Assembly (NCBI RefSeq): GCF_029227915.1
Contig: NC_079877.1
Span: forward strand, 14,958,851 to 15,022,850
DNA from: Hydractinia symbiolongicarpus
Taxonomy: Eukaryota > Cnidaria > Hydrozoa > Anthoathecata > Hydractiniidae
Length of the DNA stretch: 64,000 nucleotides
Direction of reading: 5' to 3'
Below, in pieces: positions 10,910 to 23,000 of this stretch. Positions within the stretch are counted from its first letter, which is position 1. Each line of letters opens with the position of its first letter. The position numbers and the translations under genes are program-made. The notes beneath the pieces are model-generated. The model was not told the DNA's origin. It did not search any database and worked only from the letters and a program-made list of their open reading frames with translations.

Positions 10910-12652
10910 ATGTCTCGAATTGGCGAAGAATTTGAAGAGAACGTGCGTTTAAAAACATTGCTAGAAGAAAAGGGAATTCATTATCCGGATCAACTAATTC
11001 AACCTGATCGCCAAAATAAATTTGTAAAGTACTTTTACAAAAAGGGGTGCCTGTTCTGGACTGTCATGATCATTTTCCTTCTGATTTTTGCATCAATGGT
11101 ACTCGTTCCTTCCGTTCTTGTCCCTAAGGAAATCTCAAAATGGGTTCAAAAAGGTGTAGACGTAAAAATGAAAGAAGAATCTTTTAAAATGTCGGCTCAA
11201 AGGTACGATGATCGCATCCAAGATTGCCATGGCGATAACCTAAAAATGTCTTTTCCGGATTTTGACTACGCTTTGTTTGGGTACAATATTATATTTGGTT
11301 ACCCATTAGCAGTTGGACATGACCCTGGTCTCACACATCCTATTTTTACAGCTGATTATTCAAGGAAGAAACAAACTGCTGATTGTCATTATTCATTACC
11401 TTACGGATACATTGTATCTCCTGATGTGTCTTGTGTTACTTCCTTCTCATCAAAAGTTGTACAAAACTCCAATCAATTTTCCAAATCCTTATCAACATCG
11501 GCATCAGTGTCTGGTGGAGGTTGGGGGGTAAGTTTTTCTGCTAGTTATCAGTACAAAGAGAAATTATCAGTGATGTCATCTAGCGAATCATTGTTTATTT
11601 TCTCTGAAGCTAAATGTAATTACTACTTTGCAATGCTTGACGAGAAAAATCCACCTCAACTGGACCAGTCGTTTATAAACACTGCAAAAAGTTTAAACAC
11701 CGATGAAGATATTTTTGATTTCTTTGATTACTATGGCACGCACTACTTGAAGTATGTACTTTTTGGTGCCAGGTTTGTGTACGAGCATAAAATGTCAAAA
11801 TCTGCTTATAAAAAAGAGACGTCAAAAGGACAGGATGTATCGGTACAGGCCAGTTATTCCGGGCTTTTTAGCGTCGGTGCTAGTTTCGGAATGACGTCCA
11901 AACAAAAACAATCTGCGCAAAACTTTCAAGAAAACGTCCAAACATCTACCATAACCATTGGAGCACCACCACCAGATAATGGAGATGCAACGAGATGGGC
12001 GTCAACTGTTAAAAATACCCCGGTGCCTGTCCAATACAAAATGGAATCCATAGAAAATCTTTTTACAGCGAAGTATATGCGAAACAGTGGGATCGATTAT
12101 TATAGTATCAGAAAGAAAGTTATAAAAGCAAAACAATATTACTGTAAAAAGCTTTTTAAAGATGGCACAGTGGATTCTTGCAACATTTCCACTGCAGATT
12201 ATATCAAATTTGAAGGTATTGGCTTTGGGTATACCTTCTATAAACAAATTTCGGGTAGTTCTGAAATCTGCATCGCAACATGTATCGACGAGCCTAAATG
12301 CGTGGCATCTACTTTCGGCAATTCTGTATGCTCTTTATACGAGGGAAGTCCAAAAATACACACCTTAAGCCTGTCATCTTCATTATCGTGTTTTATATTT
12401 CTCAATTCTATGAAGATTCTTGATCAGAAATTAAGAATCCAATACGCCACATTTTCGCGTGAAGTTTCGCGGGATCCAGGTGTGGGAAAAAGTAACGAAA
12501 CAGTTTGCATGAAATCATGTGAAGACAATAAAGTATGTGCGGCCTACAGTTTTAAATCAGGTAAAAAGTGCTTGCAGTTTCAACAATCAATAATCAAGGA
12601 TAATTCTTTGAAATATGATAAGGATGGAACAATCACAGTCATACAGCCGTAA
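10910..12652 (+). CDS. Membrane-anchored MACPF-domain protein with C-terminal PAN/apple-like cysteine modules
   Basis: A 580-residue protein in one uninterrupted frame. The N-terminus is cytoplasmic-like and charged, with no cleavable signal, followed by one hydrophobic segment (about residues 48-71), which suggests a type II anchor with the rest outside the cell. The MACPF domain follows: GYNIIFGYPLAVGHDPG near 125-140, and the family signature YGTHYLKY at about 275-282 with flanking serine-rich strands typical of the membrane-inserting clusters. From about 420 to the end there are two cysteine-containing segments (SEICIATCIDEPKCVAS and ETVCMKSCEDNKVCAAYS) that look like PAN/apple modules. 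MACPF proteins oligomerise and often perforate membranes in immunity, venom or development; which role applies here cannot be read from sequence. An ATG at 10853 is also in frame, but tttattcttttag just before 10902 is a good 3' splice site, so I prefer the start at 10910, perhaps as the last coding exon after a leader intron. Confidence 0.85.
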   Translation: MSRIGEEFEENVRLKTLLEEKGIHYPDQLIQPDRQNKFVKYFYKKGCLFWTVMIIFLLIFASMVLVPSVLVPKEISKWVQKGVDVKMKEESFKMSAQRYDDRIQDCHGDNLKMSFPDFDYALFGYNIIFGYPLAVGHDPGLTHPIFTADYSRKKQTADCHYSLPYGYIVSPDVSCVTSFSSKVVQNSNQFSKSLSTSASVSGGGWGVSFSASYQYKEKLSVMSSSESLFIFSEAKCNYYFAMLDEKNPPQLDQSFINTAKSLNTDEDIFDFFDYYGTHYLKYVLFGARFVYEHKMSKSAYKKETSKGQDVSVQASYSGLFSVGASFGMTSKQKQSAQNFQENVQTSTITIGAPPPDNGDATRWASTVKNTPVPVQYKMESIENLFTAKYMRNSGIDYYSIRKKVIKAKQYYCKKLFKDGTVDSCNISTADYIKFEGIGFGYTFYKQISGSSEICIATCIDEPKCVASTFGNSVCSLYEGSPKIHTLSLSSSLSCFIFLNSMKILDQKLRIQYATFSREVSRDPGVGKSNETVCMKSCEDNKVCAAYSFKSGKKCLQFQQSIIKDNSLKYDKDGTITVIQP

Positions 12653-12708
12653 TTATATAGCCATATTTGGTGAAGCTGAAGGTGTAATGATTGACACTGC
12701 GGTGGTTT

Positions 12709-12714
12709 AATAAA
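12709..12714 (+). terminator. Polyadenylation signal of the MACPF gene
   Basis: AATAAA lies 57 bases after the stop codon, a usual distance for a short animal 3' UTR. Confidence 0.7.
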
Positions 12715-12719
12715 CACAT

Positions 12720-14599
12720 TTTTTAAAATTTATATCAAATTTAAAATTTTTTAACAAGTTGTACGGCTTTTGAAAAAAAGTTATAAATATGGTAATTTCC
12801 ACTACACCTTTGCGTGTAACTCATACGTCTATAAATAAGAAAATTAATCTGCACGAGTAGCGTTGGGGTATAAGCTTTAACGTTTTTGCAAACACAAGAG
12901 CTTATGATGTAAGAACAACGCAAATTATGTATTATAAAATGTTATTTTTATTTGTTGTGATCATCAAAGCGAATAGAAGGAGGCAAAATTATTATTACCC
13001 TCTGCCCCTATCTCTTCAGTTGATTCGAACCCGCTTAATGCTTGCCGATTATTTACCGAAGTTAAGTGCCTTCTAGTTCCCCTATGCTTGTGTGCCAATC
13101 GTAATCATGTTTTAGTTTCTGATTTGATTTTGATCGCTTGATGCCTGGTCCCTTTTCTACTTACCCTATCGAAATCAATTGCACTCCAACTATTGCTTAC
13201 ATATCGTCTATACACTTTGTTATCAACTCATATCTATTTTCAGTCGGTTTATACAGAAAATTGACAGCGCTGATTGCCTAGAAAGCTTTAATTAGACCTC
13301 AGTATAGATAGAAAAACTAGTTTATATTGTAATAAGATTGCCATTTGCGATTTTTTTTTCTGCCCTATCAATTTCCATAAACTTTGCATGTAAGATTAGT
13401 TTCATAGAAATATATAAACAGCATAGTCTTTTATTTTTTGTTTCGTTAACTACCTGCCTATAACGTTGTTTTTGGCAAAAATCGATCTAAGTTATTCATC
13501 GTCCCAAATTTGCCAGTCTGAGGTGACAAAATTATAGGGATGCGACAAAAATTACATAGGTGTTCTAAAATTACTGGTCATTATACAATGTACGCTCCCC
13601 TACCTTTACGAAGTTCTACGTAATAGAGGAAATAATTATCTCACACAAACTGAAAACCCAGTAAAGGTTGAAAGCCACCTCGTCCACAGGTCTTGTGACC
13701 CCTGAGCCTTACGGAGTGGTCAACAATGACCCTAAAACAGGCTGGTCACCTGACACAAAAATGCCTAGACACACTGGGCATACTGAAATTCCAAAGTTAA
13801 TGAGATACAATTTGACCCTCGGCTATAGACCAAGATATAGAAATGGCGGGCGAAAAAAGACACAACATCAAAGAAACTTTTTTTCGATGAAAGCAAAATT
13901 GTCAGAATATTATTGACTTTACTCTATTGATCATGCTTAGCTTGATTGGTTAATATTGACAAAAGACCTGTGCCGTGTACTATATAAGTACCTAGATAAC
14001 GTGACATCAACACATTAACCACACATAAACTACATATCCAATAGCTATTATTTTTCAGGTGGGTGAATTTGTTGAGAAAACATTAGAAATAGTCTGAGAA
14101 GAGATGGGTACTCTAGTTGCACACAAATCTTTTTAATACACTGTATATTAGGAAAATGTGTCAAAATTTGTGCCACAGCAACAACAATCAAAACTAAGAA
14201 GGACAGGTTGTAATGCTTAATTTATGGATTATTCTCGGGTCCAAGTTAACATGCTTTTTTCAACAAGAATGAAAAACATATTTGAATTCAGCATCAAAAT
14301 ATATGGAATCGTGCATTTTTTAAGTTTATACACTGAATAAACTGCCACTATTAGTAGGAAAACATTAAACATTTTATGATGAAATGACTACACAAATCAA
14401 CTGCAGTGAAAATTATTTACTACAGTTTAATATTACAGTCAAACTCTTATCAAATTTAAAATATAATAAAGCCTGTTCTAGTAAACATATATATGCTAGC
14501 TGAATTCTGGTGAAAGAATCAACTGATTCTTTCATTGAATGCATGTAGGGGATACCAAATAAAAAAATAAAACATAATAATTTGAATTTTAAAAACTCA
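12720..14599. other. Gene-free region
   Basis: No gene supported. An open frame at 13668-13916 (82 codons, no start or family match I recognise) lies in a less AT-rich patch and may be a repeat relic. About 13020-13090 has a faint likeness to the interior of 5S rRNA (CGAAGTTAAGTGCC) but does not form a 5S gene. Confidence 0.4.
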
Positions 14600-17475
14600 C
14601 AATCCAAACTTGGCTCTTAGTCTCTTTTTTATAACAGGACGGCAAAAAGAAAAAGAAAACCCTGTAATCGAGGTGCTCACAGCTGCATTACGTTATATTT
14701 AAACTCGTTGAAACCGAAAATATAAACAGGTGCAACAAAAAAATAAAAATACAAATAAAAATACAAAGCCGTCTAACAACCGTCACGTAAAAAGCGAAAT
14801 ATGCTAAAATTTATACTTGCTTTGCAAGTTTCATTCTTGCACTTCGACGTTTTATCTCAAAAAGAGGAAACCCAAAAGAGTCACCAGCGACAACGGAACC
14901 ACATTCGTCGACGCAGATTGTAAACTGAAGGAGCTGGTAACGAATTTGAATGAGACAAAACTTCAACAAGAGTTAACAAAGAGTAGTATCGAATGGATAT
15001 TCAATCCACCAATTTCACCATGGATGGTGGAGCGGTGGAATCTATGGTAAAATTTACTAAACAAGCGTTGAAAGCGATAGTTCGTCATCGCGTTTTCACT
15101 GAAGAAGAGTACATTCTTGACTGAAGTAGAAGCAACCATCAACAACTTACCACTGGATTCTATCAGCAGTGACGCAGATGACTACCAAGCACTACCGCTA
15201 AATCATTTTCTCATTGGTTGAGCATCGCAAAATACACCTGCAGATTCTGTATTTACTGACCTCGACGATCGTAAAAGATTGAGAGCCGTACAGGCTGCTT
15301 CAAATACGTTTTGGAATAGACGGGGGAAGGAATACATGCCTTCTTCGACAACACGTGCTAAATGAAATACATATGACGACCAAATTAAGGAAGGAGACCT
15401 GGTGATAGTGAGAGACCAGCACGTCTTGAATAATCATTGTCCGCTAGGACACATTGTAAAAATGTTTCCTGGTAACGATGGCATCAACAGGGTTGCAGAA
15501 GTGAAAACTGCTTATGGAAATTACATTCGTTCCATCCGATTACTTGCGTTACTGGAACGCGGTGTAAAATGAAAATGTCACCTAAACTATGCTTTGCATA
15601 CGACGGTAAATTGTATTATTTATAGGTGTACAGAATTCGTGAACAAACAAAGACGACGTTGTGAAATTTGATGATCAATCTTGGACAAACGATATTACAA
15701 TGCGATGATGAAGAAGGCAGAATGACGTACATGCATGACGTAAATACACTCGTTACAACACGTTTCAAAGAGTTTGACATAAGCAAAATAATCAATTTTA
15801 TCAAGTAAAACGTTGCTAAATAGAGGAAATGAGAACTTGTTAAAATTCGTTCTTAGACAAGCACGCACTGGTGTAGAGTGTTTTGAACAGTTTAAACGAT
15901 GAAGATCCGTCTCGGCGATGGAGACACGTTACACCAGATATATTTATAGTTTAATTTTCTGCTTTCTTGTGTACCGTCTGCGCACAAAAACACCAGAATA
16001 ACACCAGTGAAAAAGTATATCAGACATTAGAACATCCAACATTTTTTTGCCAAGTCACACAAAAAAGGTTATTACAATATTTCCGCATTGTACTGTTTGC
16101 AACACTCATACCAAAATGAGATATTCAGTCTATTGCATACAGCAACCCTTCCAAAGTTTTACCCAAAATATAAGAAATTATGAACTTAAATTATTTTCGT
16201 ATATTGTATGTCTACGCAATGTTTCAATTCAAAATATTAAAGAAACAGTTTTCCCAACAGACCCAAACTCACAATCAAAAAAATCAATTATTTTCATTTT
16301 ATGTATCAAGAAAACAGCGCAAACGTGCTGTGCATGATAACAATGCAGCGTTTTCGAATTTAAGAATCGCACATATTTCCAAAGATCGTAACGTTAACAG
16401 ATGTAAACATCGATTTATGTTTGTTTACATTTTTTTTGTTTAGAATAATGACAACAACAGTGAATCACCACACTCTGTAGCGCTGAAAACAGAAACAACA
16501 GAAAATTACTTTTTACAGTTTATATATATATTCTTTGGGATGTACACGCCGTTTTTATAAGAATAGTGTGTATTCACTTCAGCCTTTCTGACAAATACTT
16601 TCCGCAGTATTTTTAATATGTTCTGAGCATGACTAAGCCTGAAAATATACAATGTCTTTTAAAGTAAGACCAGCTATAACTTCAAATTCAGTTCCATAAC
16701 GGTCCACTTTAGACGAAAAAATTAAGTTTGTTATATGCAATAAAAAAGTAAACCTCTGATTAATTTTGTGCATCATACAAATTTTTATAATTAAAACAAA
16801 CAATGAAGCTTGACAAGCTTCTTAGCATATTGTGAACTTCCGACGCATTGTTCAGAGTATTATCCGGCTCAAGACTCAACAAGGAACTTAATATTTAAGG
16901 GAAATTTTAACCCGGAGAGTTAAAACGGCTAAAAAATCGTTATACACATAAATCCATTTTTGTACCAGATACTTTAAACAACACACCTCCTTTTCTTTAA
17001 TTTTTTTCAGTAGATTGCTAGCTAGCGTTCTCTGAATAAAACTCCAATCGGTTTTTTTACTTCAATTACTAAACTTCGCCTTATCCCAAAGAGAACGAAT
17101 TGAAAAAGCATACAATTGTCTAATACATTTCCAATATTTCTGACAACATCATTAACCTTTTATACTTGCTCGACAACACTTTTGTTTTTCACACTTTAAA
17201 TTCTAATTATTCATATCCGAATTCGATAGCTTTTTTATAAACGTAAGCAACCTCGGTCCCCGAGCACAAAAATGAAAATAAGAAGAACAAATAAGCTTTA
17301 AGCTAACCTGCTGATGATAAGTAAGCATTGGCATACTTCAGGATTAATTTTCTGGTTTTTTTTTTCAGTTGATAAAGAATTTGTTTCCGTGAGATAACGC
17401 GTCCCGTGATATTTGGACCTTGGCCTCACCGTGCGCACACACACGCAAGGCGTGTTAATATATAGATTATTCAAA
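14600..17475. repeat. Long interspersed repeat, copy A', split by a BEL/Pao fragment
   Basis: This is the second copy of the repeat at 1-1875. Homology runs from about 14600 to 14825, resumes at about 16005 and continues to the right edge near 17470. The 1.2 kb between is not in the first copy and contains a BEL/Pao retroelement relic, so that material entered after, or was lost from, one copy. The right edge again reads as a TCTATATATTAACACGCC-type Helitron start on the minus strand. Confidence 0.6.
14850..15571 (+). pseudogene. BEL/Pao retrotransposon fragment: integrase C-terminal part
   Basis: Across broken frames one can read the end of a retroviral-type integrase: RVTSDNGTTFVDA with the second catalytic aspartate, then SIEWIFNPPISPWM leading to a degenerate glutamate region, then the following module (SVFTDLDDRKRLRAVQAA, and IKEGDLVIVRDQHV with a PLGHIVKMFPGNDG ending) typical of the tail of BEL/Pao polyproteins. 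Stops and frameshifts are frequent, for example after 15048 and near 15121. There are no long terminal repeats and no gag, protease or reverse transcriptase, so this is a dead fragment embedded in the A' repeat. Confidence 0.7.
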
Positions 17476-19113
17476 ATTTCCTATCATATATAATTAATGC
17501 TGATAAATCCAAATACGCCACTTATTTTCTCCAAAAGTTCTTCGTGTTCTCTTTTTAATCATAACCGAGAAGCAAGATTTAAGATTCTGTTACTACCAGT
17601 TTTAAAGTGTAAACGTTTGCCATGTTATGCTATTTGTACTTGGCCACGATATGTGAAAATATTTCGGTGGAGCGTAATCAATCGCTAACCAAAAATATAA
17701 TAATATAACCTTTTGATGTTGTATTTTCTCAGTATGGTTCATTGGCCTTAGAAGAAGAATTTGTGAAAAAACCTTACTTGTTTGTTCTTATTTGGTCCAG
17801 ATTAGAAGTATTACTACACAACCTTTATCGGCCTTATTTAAATTGCTCAAATTCTAAAACCTAGAAAGTATAGCTAATAAAATATATTTTTTGTCTATCT
17901 TTAAGTATGTGGGTAAATAGGAATAAATGTGTAATATGACAAATTTGTGACAGCTTTCTGTATTTAAAAGGCAATGCCAATAAAAGCTCAATAGAATTTA
18001 CATTTTAGTACCTTAATGAAGATTCCATGGGCCAGGTTAGTATATCAAATAAGCTCATTACATTTACCTGCTTATATACACGAGTTCCAATGTTTACATT
18101 TTTACGAGATTCTTGCGCGTGACTGGAAAAACTAAAAAAATCGATAGGCAAAAATTTGCATGCAAGTAATTATAAAAAACGCACGTCCTGATGAAATGGT
18201 TTTCAGTCGACAAAATGTTTCTCAGAAATGTGATATATAATTTAGCTCATTTGCCCACGTAAAATTTAAAAGACACACCGCCAGCTTGTCAATAAAATAT
18301 TTAAAAAATTGACTCAAACATTGACTAACAATATTGACATTAGTACCCAAGTAGGGTAATGAATTTATCTACATCGATATTATATGACTATTAATTACGA
18401 CGTTAACTATGACTCCAAAAGCCGCTTTATTAAATATTTGTCACATTAAGACCATAAAACGACCCTTTGGACAATTTTGAACAGTTTAATATTTCTTATA
18501 CATCATGCTTAATGGCCTCAGAATCCAAAGTACTGTTCTTTATTCAGTTAATAAACGGACTTTAAGCATGCATTGAGGCTCTGAAGGCCGTTTTTCACAT
18601 ATTTCTAATATCTGGCCTAAAAATAACTTTTTGGACAATTTCGGACAGCAATAGAATTTACTTATTTAATTCCAGATATTTAACCTATCTAGTGGACCAT
18701 CGAAAAGGTGTTTCCTTTACTTCATTTCAGAGATTTTGTGGAAGACATTCATCTAAGTGATAATTTTAAGGACAAAAGGGCAAAAATTTACCAATTTAGG
18801 ATTGGTGTCAAAAATTATTCCGTTTACGGAATATATAAATCTTATTTCTTTCTTGAGATATCCTGTTTTAACTGAGAGGGTGAGTCGGATTATTTTTTTT
18901 GTAACATTCTTGTCCGCTACGAAACCGCCGTGGGTAGCTAGCTAACTACTAGTTTTGCAGGAAAAGAAAAAAACCTCATCTCAATTTAATTATCGAGATA
19001 AAATTGCTCATATCATGTAGAACTAAAAATAGTATCTTTTATTAACATATTTCTCAAACGAGCCTCCCTAAATAGCTGTTCAAACATTATTTTTCATGTG
19101 CAATTATTATAGA
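17476..19113. other. Gene-free region
   Basis: No coding sequence or RNA gene recognised. About 18920-18955 ends in GCTAACTACTAG before TT and could be a decayed Helitron 3' end, but the hairpin is not convincing. Confidence 0.4.
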
Positions 19114-19241
19114 TTAGTCGGCGGCCTGTGAATAAATCAACGGGGTCGCCCATCCTTTATATATCGCATTTCGTGTTTCTGTAACAAAAACACAAACAGA
19201 CGCACGAACAGACAGACGGAATCCGGCAAGTATTAAAGAGA
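19114..19241 (-). mobile_element. Decayed short Helitron
   Basis: Aligned by eye with the intact copy at 53004-53121: a TTAGTCGGCGGCC start in place of CTAGTCGTTAGCCC, a broken hairpin, the GTCGCCC block, the CAGACAGACGGA tract and a TTAAAGAGA|TT end in place of TATAATATAGA|TT. The mutated hairpin and terminal CTAG suggest an old insertion. Confidence 0.6.
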
Positions 19242-19722
19242 TTAGAAGAGATCATGTGTCAAACTTGTTCCAGGGCCTCTTTGCGTCTATCAACTTCATC
19301 AATAAAGCAAGATGCCCTGAGAAAGAAGTTGGGTTAAAAGCCATGATAATTAAATTGTTGTCCAACCAACTCTATATTTCTCAATTACTCTATTCGCGCT
19401 GGAGGTTGCGTCAGCCTCCTTGTTCAACGTTTTTTAAAAACTTCTTATGGGCTTTTACACCTTCGTATTTTGTTACAATTCTTAATGTTTATTTAGCTGT
19501 CATTTTCCAGAAGTTTTTTCTCTGAATATCCTAAGTTAATTTGAATATTTGCAGAACATAAGTTGTGTTCATAAAGCTTTTGGAGATGTCTTAATATCTA
19601 TTAATGCAATATTTTTCGTTCGTGATTGAATAAAAATCAATAATAAAAATATAAGAAAATATTCAAAAATCATGAATATAAGCTAATTTTTAACTATTTT
19701 TGCAAATTTGATGAGCTTTAAA
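19242..19722. other. Host DNA flanking the Polinton
   Basis: No gene. It ends with GATGTA (19723-19728), the left half of the Polinton target-site duplication. Confidence 0.6.
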
Positions 19723-19728
19723 GATGTA

Positions 19729-20036
19729 GAGATAGGGAAAGGCGGATGTTAGGACAGACCCCTTAGCACTTTACCATTCCACGTCAAATTATGGATCATC
19801 CACGTTAAATCAACGATAGAAGAGTCCATAAAATCCGTTAGCACTTTACCATTCCACGTCAAATTATGGATCATGATCCATTAAATCAACGATATCCGTC
19901 CAAAACCCCCACCCCGTCCCCAACCCCCAACCCCCGCCGTGTCCCCTGGGCCCCCACCCACCCTCCCTGCCGTGTCCCCCAATTACAGTGATAGGTGTCT
20001 ATAATGGCCTCTAGCAAGTGTGGTAATACCATCTTC
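19729..20036. repeat. Polinton left terminal inverted repeat
   Basis: Nearly identical to the reverse complement of 35302-35610. It holds a 37-bp direct repeat (starting 19763 and 19838, 75 bp apart), then a C-rich tract (about 19900-19980) whose complement has many runs of four or five Gs, then the last codons of the polymerase gene. Its inner edge is at the 'ggtaataccatctt' shared by both ends. Confidence 0.93.
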
Positions 20037-23000
20037 CATAATTATGCGCTTATCATCATCCGCATTGAGCGCGAGTTTGTTTGTTTTTATGGTATGGACA
20101 TCATGCTTAATGGATCGAAAGGTCATCTGTTTCCTGTAAACATTTTCACCATCGAACAAGCATCTCTTATAATCATCGAAACCTATGGTCTTCCTTACCA
20201 CACACTTCTTGACCCCCTTGCACCTCTTATCCTCCCTACCACATAGCTGTTTGTAAGCGTAGGTCTTCGCTCTTAGGGCGACAAACTCCGTCATTACCTT
20301 GCCACCTAACTCGTCCTTCATCAGCCCAATGATCTTTTTATTCAAACCTAATGGTAGGGGTCTACCATCTTTCTCATCGTACCCTGATGTGTCAAATCTC
20401 AAAGCTACATCGTCGGCGATATCTTTGTAAAAGTCGTCGGTTTTTATGTGGTAGACGAATGAATCCGTATCCATGTAGCAAAGCTTTACATCCACACCAT
20501 ATTTTGGTCTCATGTAATCATAGTGGAACTCATACATAACCATCTTGGACAAGTCGAGAATTGCCAGTCCCAGGTAGATTGGCTTATTCATTTTGATCTT
20601 GATCTTGGACATCTCTATGCCCATCAGTGTTTCCGAGAACCACGTGCTACCCTTGAAGCTGGGCTTCATCACCAGCTTCTCATATTGTTCTTTCTTGGTA
20701 GCCAAGCGTATGTCTTTGTGTTTACGTTGATTCTCCATAGTTTTACCAAAGACAGAATTGTTCATCAGCTTGAAAAAGTCCTTTTCGAAGTCATTAGTTG
20801 ATTTGGTACGCAAATCAGTGTTGAAATCTATGTACGACTTCAACCACGCACTCTGATCAAATCTCAAGACCCTATGAACCTTCTCAAGAACAAGACCATG
20901 CTTCAACGCTTGATCAAGCGCACGGATATGAGTGATATATTTCTTCTTGTCTGAAAGACACGGTGTCAGCTTCTCGACGCCATTAATCTCCTTCCTCTCG
21001 GGCATGAAAGGAAGATCGTTATGAGAATCGTGAAGCTCCTGTGGATAGCTAACATCAACCTCAAGGATGTACCCCTTTTCACCGTTTTCCACAGCTAATC
21101 GTGAAATCAGTTCGGGTGTAAAATCAGAAACCATTCTCTTTCCCGTCCTAGGAGAGTTTACCACACGATTGAAAGTGTTGGTTACAGGATCGTGAACAAC
21201 TTTTCCACTATTAATAAGACCTTGGAGAAGTGCGTTTCTCTTTCCCGTCCTAGGAGAGTTTACCGCACGATTGAAAGTGTTGGTTACCGGATCGTGAACA
21301 ACTTTTCCACTATTAATAAGACCTTGGAGAAGTGCGTTTCTAAGAGTTGGTGTAGGTCTCGAGGGTATCGGTGCTGGTACGGGCAATTTACTAACGTCAT
21401 CAACCCACTCAAACCCTCCGGTCGGCATCTTCTGAATCATAGCCCAGCCGTACAAATTATTTGCATCGAGGTACTGGAGATAGCTGTTCATATCCGATGT
21501 GTTGTACTCGTCCCCCATATACTTATTGTTGGCTTTGACGTATCGGTGGACAGCCTGACACAATCCACCCCTAATACCACTCTCAATGAACATGACCATC
21601 TCCATATCCGACAATAAATCTAGACTAACCTTGGTCTTTTTCAAACACGCCCTCCAGGCTAATCCCGGAGCAGTGTAAAAGTGAGCAGGGTCTAGATCGT
21701 AGTTTCTCAAGCATGTTTCTCTGAATGTCTCAAACACATCGCTCAGAAGCAGAACATCCGTCTTGAGATAGATGTCATGATAAACGCCCATATTTTCAAC
21801 TTTCATGTCCTTCCACACCTTCCGGGCATGCGCATAATCGGCATCGCTGATACCATTCATGTTCAACTTGCTATAAAAGTCATCCTTCTGCGGAAGCTTA
21901 GTTTCATTAAACCTATCGAATGAATCAACATACTCATATGGGTATACACCCTTCCTTCTCATTATGTTGAATTGCTCATCATTGAAGAATTTTCGAAGGT
22001 TTTTACACTGATCATCAGATAGATTGTTTACCAAAGAACTTAATCCGCTTGACATAAATCTAAATGAGTCTATGAATCTCAGCTGTATCTTTTTGTCCTT
22101 AGTCTCACCATTTTTATTAATGTATTCACCAACCTTAACATCGGTCGAGAAAGAGATATATTTCTCCTTATTCTCCGCGATCACACCCATACCATCTTCC
22201 CCATACTTCCTCGCAAGCTCCTTAATGAATAAATGCGCATCGTAGCCACTCAGATTGTGGAAGACAACCGGAATATAATTGGGCACTTTGTATCGGATAT
22301 TACATTCTTGATGGGCAGCCCCGCGAAACTTACCGGTGAAATGGCAGTGATCCCTAACCTTGATGTCATCCTTGTCATCAAATTCTTCCATGCAAATGTG
22401 GCACACCCTGGCTCTCTTGAAACTGTCACGCTCCTCATCCGTCAGTGGATCCATTGCTTTCTGAGGAAACATGTTATATAACCTTTTCGCCTCAGAAACT
22501 ACATGATCTACAAAGCGCGGAACACAGTCCTCACCGCGGTAAAGCTTCAGAGGGTCCAGCACTTCACCATGAGCATATTTACTATAACAACAGAATCCGG
22601 TGGGAACATGTTTACCAACTTTCTCGGTTGATGATCCGCATTTTCTCTCATCCTCGGGCAACTCTTTTGTAAAAGCTTCGAAATCGGCATACATGATGAA
22701 TGGGGCTTTGAGCTGAAACTTACCATCAGTGAAGGTTAAGGTGCTACCCTCCTCAGGGAGTTGAATCTTAGCGGCATCGTTATTCTTGCAATACTCAAAG
22801 TGCTCATCCCTTTTCAGTTCGCTCGGAAAACCATAGAGACAATTCAAGCAATAATACTCCTTATTTTTATGCTTTGAGTTAGCCTTGCTAAGTACACCGC
22901 TCAAGTTCTTAACAGCGATATAATGTCTCTTATCCCCCTCACATAGTAAAAACAAAACAACCGTCTCCTTACGGTCAAGATGCTTCGACTTGCGACACAT

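Noticed and set aside
13020-13090. Possible 5S rRNA-like sequence
   Set aside because: Only a short interior likeness; the helices of 5S rRNA cannot be formed.
13668-13916. 82-codon open frame
   Set aside because: No recognisable domain or convincing start; may be chance in a less AT-rich patch.
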